From Synergistaceae bacterium (lineage in GTDB: Bacteria; Synergistota; Synergistia; Synergistales; Aminobacteriaceae), in the NCBI GenBank assembly GCA_009776565.1, contig WRNQ01000028.1, positions 4,782 to 13,925 on the forward strand: a stretch of 9,144 nucleotides of DNA. Reading direction: 5' to 3'. A program made the translations under genes and the position numbers. The notes beneath the pieces are model-generated. The model saw only the letters and a program-made list of their open reading frames with translations. It made no database searches and was not told the origin of the DNA. Positions 6,808 through 9,144 of this stretch are shown here, piece after piece; positions within the stretch are counted from its first letter, which is position 1, and every line of letters starts with the position of its first letter.

Positions 6808-7500
6808 ATGATTAAAAAAATTATTACTTTTATTGCAATGTTTATAGTATTTATAGCGCCGTGTTCGCCGGTTTACTCCTCCGGTTTGCCGGAGGATATC
6901 AGTATAAGTTCATCGAACAAAGATGTACCCCTTGATTTAGCCCTTGAGTGGCTGAGAGGAGAAACGGAACTTCCGAAAGAGCTTGATGAAATCCCGATAA
7001 CAGTTCCGTTAATGAAGCCTGATGAGAAAATCTTCAGTGAAAACTACCAGGTAAACGCAATTTCTCATGTGTTTTTACAGCATAATAAACAACTTGATAA
7101 CGTGACTGCAAATGAATATGCCAATATTATAAGGAACACAAGCGAGAAATTTGGAGAAGATCCGTTCATTATTGCGGCGCTCGTTGTTGTTGAATCAAGT
7201 GTACAGAATGATGCTCTTTCAAAAGGCGGAGACTTTGGTCTCATGCAGGTAAGATGGAAAGTTCATAAGAACAAATTAATTAAGAAATATCCTACGATAA
7301 AAACTGAAATAGACATGTTTAAGCCTAAAGAAAATATAACAGCAGGCACGGAAATATTCTCTAATTATAGAAAATCCGCCGATGGAGATATTAAAAAGGC
7401 TATGGTAGCATATTCCGGGGGGAGTTCAACCCACTGGACGAAAGTAAATAACGTGGTATCTCAGATTAAGGCTAAATATAACGAGTTTTCAAATGGGTAA
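6808..7500 (+). CDS. Secreted lytic transglycosylase (SLT/lysozyme-like fold)
   Basis: From the ATG at 6808 the protein has 230 residues. It starts with a classic signal peptide (MIKKIITFIAMFIVFIAPCS, cleavage near VYS at about residue 24). The mature N-terminus carries the motif shared with the TolC-like protein (residues 29-71). The SLT domain follows: the FIIAALVVVESS stretch contains the catalytic Glu129, then GGDFGLMQV (G144-V148), and a late AYSGG matching the family's AYNxG motif. Such enzymes cleave the MurNAc-GlcNAc bond of peptidoglycan with 1,6-anhydro product, often to make room for envelope machines. An ATG at 6778 would add ten residues before the signal peptide. I prefer 6808 because the signal peptide is then canonical and GGTG (6797-6800) lies 7 bases upstream, though that ribosome site is weak. 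It follows the tolC-like gene by 283 bases on the same strand. Confidence 0.85.
   Translation: MIKKIITFIAMFIVFIAPCSPVYSSGLPEDISISSSNKDVPLDLALEWLRGETELPKELDEIPITVPLMKPDEKIFSENYQVNAISHVFLQHNKQLDNVTANEYANIIRNTSEKFGEDPFIIAALVVVESSVQNDALSKGGDFGLMQVRWKVHKNKLIKKYPTIKTEIDMFKPKENITAGTEIFSNYRKSADGDIKKAMVAYSGGSSTHWTKVNNVVSQIKAKYNEFSNG
6892..7020 (+). repeat. Shared envelope motif, copy in the transglycosylase (residues 29-71)
   Basis: Encodes EDISISSSNKDVPLDLALEW, then LRGETELPKELDEIPITVPL and MKP, immediately after the signal peptide and before the SLT domain. It is the counterpart of the TolC-like C-terminal motif at 6309-6434. In one protein it lies at the N-terminus of the mature chain and in the other near the C-terminus, so it behaves like a portable module rather than part of either catalytic or channel fold. 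Confidence 0.7.
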
Positions 7501-7518
7501 CAACAAGCTGTTACAAAG

Positions 7519-7575
7519 GAAGTCTCCCGCCCCGGGCAGGCAGGGCGCTCAAAAAAGTCTGGCAGCGCGGGCTGG
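7519..7575. repeat. GC-rich patch with nested inverted repeats
   Basis: Directly after the transglycosylase stop, a strongly GC-rich stretch interrupts AT-rich DNA. It holds overlapping small inverted repeats: GCCC/GGGC (7529-7537), CGCCC/GGGCG (7528-7532 with 7543-7547) and GCGCT/AGCGC (7545-7549 with 7564-7568). None is followed by a good T-run on the plus strand. GCTGTTACAAAGGAAGT at 7506-7522 reappears with a three-base deletion (GCTGTAAAGGAAGT) near 7727-7740. It could be a remnant of a dispersed element or a weak terminator; I cannot decide. Confidence 0.3.
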
Positions 7576-7624
7576 AATATATTTGTTGCGGAATAAGGCG
7601 GAAAAATGTTTACGACCATTTTTC

Positions 7625-7633
7625 TGATATAAT
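7625..7633 (+). promoter_or_regulatory. Extended -10 promoter element upstream of the RNA region
   Basis: TGATATAAT is a perfect extended -10 (TG-n-TATAAT at 7628-7633). No good -35 lies 16-18 bases upstream, which extended -10 promoters can tolerate. Transcription would begin near 7640, where no convincing open reading frame starts. Its product could be a structured RNA or a precursor of the candidate 6S RNA. Confidence 0.5.
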
Positions 7634-7639
7634 ACAGGT

Positions 7640-7815
7640 TAGTTTTTATTGATCGAACGGTAACAATAACTTGGTATTCAAATGCCTGCCCCCTTTGCTG
7701 TTTTGTGCGCGTCCTCACGCAGACAGGCTGTAAAGGAAGTTCTGAAGGAGATTTGCAGCTCTTTTTGGGGAGACTGCGGAAGAAGTTTCCAATCGCGACA
7801 AAAGGCATTTTATGA
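7640..7815 (+). other. Non-coding stretch with potential RNA structure
   Basis: No credible protein is encoded here. Complementary segments are visible: AAATGCCT (7680-7687) with AGGCATTT (7803-7810) could close a domain of about 130 bases. Inside it, GCCTG (about 7684-7688) can pair with CAGGC (about 7724-7728), and GCAGCTC with GGAGACTGC forms a hairpin near 7755-7777. GGCAT (7804-7808) can also pair with ATGCC just downstream, competing with the 5' end of the candidate 6S RNA. The segment matches no RNA family I know; tmRNA, RNase P and SRP RNA signatures are absent. Confidence 0.3.
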
Positions 7816-7818
7816 GAT

Positions 7819-7992
7819 GCCCTGCGGTTTTTGTGCTCGTGTTTCAGTCTTGAGCCAACACTCGAACCTGTTGGATTTATTCTTTATTGATTGGATGACG
7901 GTAGATTTTACACTGACAGAAAACTTAAAGATAAGCCGTATTTTTAAAATTTAGGATCGGGTCAAGACACCCATGACACGTTATTGTGGGGA
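7819..7992 (+). ncRNA. ssrS: Candidate 6S RNA
   Basis: A segment of about 175 bases folds by eye like 6S RNA, the RNA that mimics an open promoter and binds the housekeeping RNA polymerase. A closing stem pairs CCCTGC (7820-7825) with GTGGGG (7986-7991, two wobble pairs). After an internal loop, CGTGT (7838-7842) pairs with ACACG (7976-7980). Then GTCTTGA (7847-7853) pairs with TCAAGAC (7962-7968), extended by two C-G pairs. The flanking text CAGTCTTGAGCC and GGGTCAAG resembles the conserved 6S strands CAGUCCCUUGAGCC and GGUUCAAGG beside the central bulge. A large bulge follows, then an AT-rich apical stem (CTTTA with TAAAG). A strong terminator follows immediately. The 5' end is uncertain, and the CCAACA/TGTTGG hairpin on the 5' bulge strand (about 7855-7874) is atypical. 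Confidence 0.55.
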
Positions 7993-7993
7993 T

Positions 7994-8021
7994 TGGCGTC
8001 GCCAAAAGCGACGCCATTTTT
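7994..8021 (+). terminator. Intrinsic terminator after the candidate 6S RNA
   Basis: GGCGTCGC (7995-8002) and GCGACGCC (8008-8015) form a perfect 8-bp GC-rich stem, extendable by T7994-A8016, with loop CAAAA. Five Ts follow (8017-8021). It ends a transcript that contains no plausible protein gene and isolates it from rpsO. Confidence 0.9.
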
Positions 8022-8033
8022 GGTAAAAAATAA

Positions 8034-8061
8034 TTGCAAATGTTATATTTTGTGGTATTAT
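8034..8061 (+). promoter_or_regulatory. rpsO promoter
   Basis: TTGCAA (8034-8039), a 16-base spacer, then TATTAT (8056-8061) with an upstream TG (8053-8054) giving an extended -10. Transcription would start near 8068, leaving a leader of about 65 bases before the rpsO start. S15 commonly regulates its own translation through such leaders, but I could not identify a specific binding fold here. Confidence 0.6.
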
Positions 8062-8134
8062 AACTACACCCATTACTCAGTTGTTTGCTTATGCTGCTTC
8101 TTAGTTCCGGGATTTTTAAATTGAGGAGAAAATT

Positions 8135-8401
8135 ATGATTACTAAGGAAAAGAAACAGGTTTTAATAACGGAATATCAAACGCATGAAAATGACACGGGT
8201 TCGCCTGAAGTACAGGTGGCGGTTCTTACGGAAAGAATAAGGGAACTTACCGAGCATATGAAAATTCATGTAAAAGATTTCCATTCGCGTCGCGGTCTTC
8301 TTAAAATGGTAGGGCGCAGACGCAAATTATTGCGTTACCTAAAAGATACTGATTTTGACCGCTACAAGAATTTAATAGGAAAACTAGGATTACGACACTA
8401 G
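8135..8401 (+). CDS. rpsO: 30S ribosomal protein S15
   Basis: This 88-residue protein is full length and near consensus for S15, a primary binder of the 16S rRNA central domain. It has the family signatures [20 protein letters not shown] (about 22-41), the RNA-contacting [19 protein letters not shown] (about 48-66) and the ending [12 protein letters not shown]. The ATG at 8135 has a strong GAGGAG ribosome site (8123-8128) 6 bases upstream. In many bacteria rpsO is followed by pnp. Here it stands alone between two strong terminators, followed by a convergent gene. Own promoter and terminator make it monocistronic. Confidence 0.98.
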   Translation: MITKEKKQVLITEYQTHENDTGSPEVQVAVLTERIRELTEHMKIHVKDFHSRRGLLKMVGRRRKLLRYLKDTDFDRYKNLIGKLGLRH

Positions 8402-8420
8402 TTTCAATAGGGGTAAGAAT

Positions 8421-8460
8421 AAACAAACCGCGCTCTTGAAATCAAGAGCGCGGTTTGTTT
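8421..8460. terminator. rpsO intrinsic terminator with perfect 19-bp stem
   Basis: AAACAAACCGCGCTCTTGA (8421-8439) and TCAAGAGCGCGGTTTGTTT (8442-8460) are exact reverse complements separated by two A residues. The core is GC-rich, and the outer stem supplies TTTGTTT on the plus strand and the same on the minus strand. It ends rpsO and could act in both directions. Confidence 0.9.
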
Positions 8461-8496
8461 GAAGGGGCGGTCCCTGTCCGCTAAAAGCAGCTGAAA

Positions 8497-8534
8497 AGGA
8501 CGGCGTCTGCACGTAACAGGGCAGACGCCGTCCT
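8497..8534 (-). terminator. Intrinsic terminator of the converging surface-protein gene
   Basis: AGGACGGCGTCTGC (8497-8510) and GCAGACGCCGTCCT (8521-8534) form a perfect 14-bp stem with a 10-base loop. Read on the minus strand, the stem is followed by TTTTC (complement of 8492-8496), the expected orientation for the gene ending at 8566. A smaller GCGG/CCGC repeat lies near 8467-8481, between the two terminators. Confidence 0.8.
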
Positions 8535-8565
8535 CGATAATTACCGAAAAGCAATAAGAATCGGA

Positions 8566-9144
8566 TTACTTTTTCCTTGTCGCTATTAACGGAATAAACG
8601 CAAATATAACTATCAACGGATATATAGCGTTGCATCCTTCAACATCATCGTCATCATCACCGCCGCCGCCAAATATTGATTTTCTGCCTCTGAATTCAAC
8701 TATTAGGAGCTGGTCGGCGCTATCATTTGAGCTGTTATTAACCAGATAAATCTCGGCTGTTCCGTATACAACATGTATTGTATTGAAGCGAGCTATAACT
8801 TTTTCTCCGTCAAATTCCAAGGAATAGCTTGCACCCGGTGTAACGGGGGTGACGTATGCTATTTTATAACCGTTAAGCATACTATTTGACAAAATAATTC
8901 CCTGATCCACGAACGGTTCTGACCAAACAAGCTTCTTACTTTCAATTTTTGCTCCTTCGGGAGCTTTTCCTCCAATAAGAACAACTTCAGGCGCTACGGG
9001 CTCAAAATCTTCCTCAGCTCTATAGCCTTTGAATTCAACTACCAGGATTTGATCGATACCGGCTGAACCTTCCTCGACCAGATATATCCTGGCTGTTCCG
9101 TCTGTCAGAGCCAGTCTGGTAAAGCGCGCTATTATTTCGTCTCC
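8566..9144 (-). CDS. Repeat-containing surface protein with Synergist-CTERM-like sorting tail (3' part)
   Basis: The frame is open from the window edge (9144) to the stop at 8568-8566, giving the last 192 residues; the N-terminus lies outside. An internal repeat is visible. Residues 1-40 (GDEIIARF, then GTARIYLV, DQILVVEFKG) match 113-155 (GEKVIARF, GTAEIYLV, DQLLIVEFRG), a period of about 112 residues. A flexible linker GGGGDDDDDVE follows, then GCNAIYPLIVIFAFIPLIATRKK. This Cys-Asn-Ala, hydrophobic segment and basic end resemble the Synergist-CTERM protein-sorting signal of Synergistetes, thought to anchor proteins at the surface after processing. The repeat function is unknown; the beta-rich, low-Cys sequence suggests an adhesin-like or structural extracellular domain. 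The valine GTG at 8910 inside the frame is not the true start, because the repeat continues upstream. Confidence 0.75.
   Translation of the reverse strand, partial: GDEIIARFTRLALTDGTARIYLVEEGSAGIDQILVVEFKGYRAEEDFEPVAPEVVLIGGKAPEGAKIESKKLVWSEPFVDQGIILSNSMLNGYKIAYVTPVTPGASYSLEFDGEKVIARFNTIHVVYGTAEIYLVNNSSNDSADQLLIVEFRGRKSIFGGGGDDDDDVEGCNAIYPLIVIFAFIPLIATRKK
8569..8637 (-). other. Synergist-CTERM-like C-terminal sorting signal
   Basis: The last 23 codons encode GCNAIYPLIVIFAFIPLIAT followed by RKK, right after a Gly4-Asp5 linker. The three-part layout (short conserved motif, membrane-spanning stretch, basic cluster at the end) is that of C-terminal sorting signals. The GCNA start is the form I associate with Synergist-CTERM. 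It is the main clue to the phylum. Confidence 0.7.

Noticed and set aside
6853..6867. Possible lipobox (FIAPC) in the transglycosylase signal peptide
   Set aside because: Proline directly before the cysteine is not accepted in lipoprotein signals. A standard signal peptidase site near VYS is more likely.
7461..7808. Minus-strand frame of 115 codons
   Set aside because: It overlaps the end of the transglycosylase gene and covers the GC-rich inverted repeats. I see no recognisable domain, and no ribosome site is evident.
7682..7954. Plus-strand frame of 90 codons upstream of rpsO
   Set aside because: It lacks a clear ribosome site, has a non-protein-like composition, and overlaps the candidate 6S RNA strands whose pairing explains the sequence better.
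7501..8022. tmRNA, RNase P RNA or SRP RNA in the gene-free stretch
   Set aside because: None of their hallmark sequences (tRNA-like CCA end with GGTTCGA, GAGGAAAGTCC, or the GGTCCGGAAGGAAGC-type tetraloop region) is present.
1..9144. CRISPR arrays, insertion sequences, tRNA genes
   Set aside because: No regularly spaced direct repeats, transposase signatures with terminal repeats, or tRNA cloverleaf sequences were seen on either strand.

Overview
The window most likely comes from a Synergistota (Synergistetes) bacterium with a double-membrane envelope and an anaerobic, redox-based metabolism. Two things point there. The gene at the right edge ends in a tail resembling the Synergist-CTERM sorting signal (Gly/Asp linker, GCNA, hydrophobic stretch, RKK). 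The window also holds a TolC-type outer-membrane channel, an exported flavin oxidoreductase with SLH-like C-terminal repeats, and a molybdopterin oxidoreductase. The DNA is fairly AT-rich, above all between genes. The lineage is inferred from these features only.

Left part (1-4848): a truncated minus-strand gene, probably a FIST-domain sensory protein, diverges from a two-gene redox operon across about 350 bp of AT-rich DNA. That gap contains a long imperfect inverted repeat, a possible operator. The operon encodes a secreted FAD-dependent oxidoreductase (633-2906) and, 4 bp later, a cytoplasmic-looking molybdopterin/[4Fe-4S] oxidoreductase (2911-4848). They are genetically coupled but apparently act on opposite sides of the inner membrane.

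Middle part (4849-7500): a strong promoter, whose -35 box overlaps the stop codon of the molybdopterin gene, drives a TolC-family protein with a C-terminal extension. Next comes a secreted lytic transglycosylase. The TolC extension and the N-terminus of the mature transglycosylase share a motif of about 40 residues (core D-[IV]-P-L-x-x-A-[IL]-E-W-L-R-G). A shorter third copy forms the extreme C-terminus of the TolC protein. I do not recognise this motif. It is the most interesting observation here and suggests that the two proteins share a binding partner or a targeting device.

Right part (7501-9144): about 630 bp without a credible protein gene holds a GC-rich patch, an extended -10 promoter, a potentially structured segment, and a candidate 6S RNA ending at a textbook intrinsic terminator. 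rpsO (ribosomal protein S15) follows with its own promoter and a 19-bp perfect-stem terminator. Converging on it is a minus-strand gene, open at the window edge, for a repeat-containing surface protein with the Synergist-CTERM-like tail. It has its own terminator.
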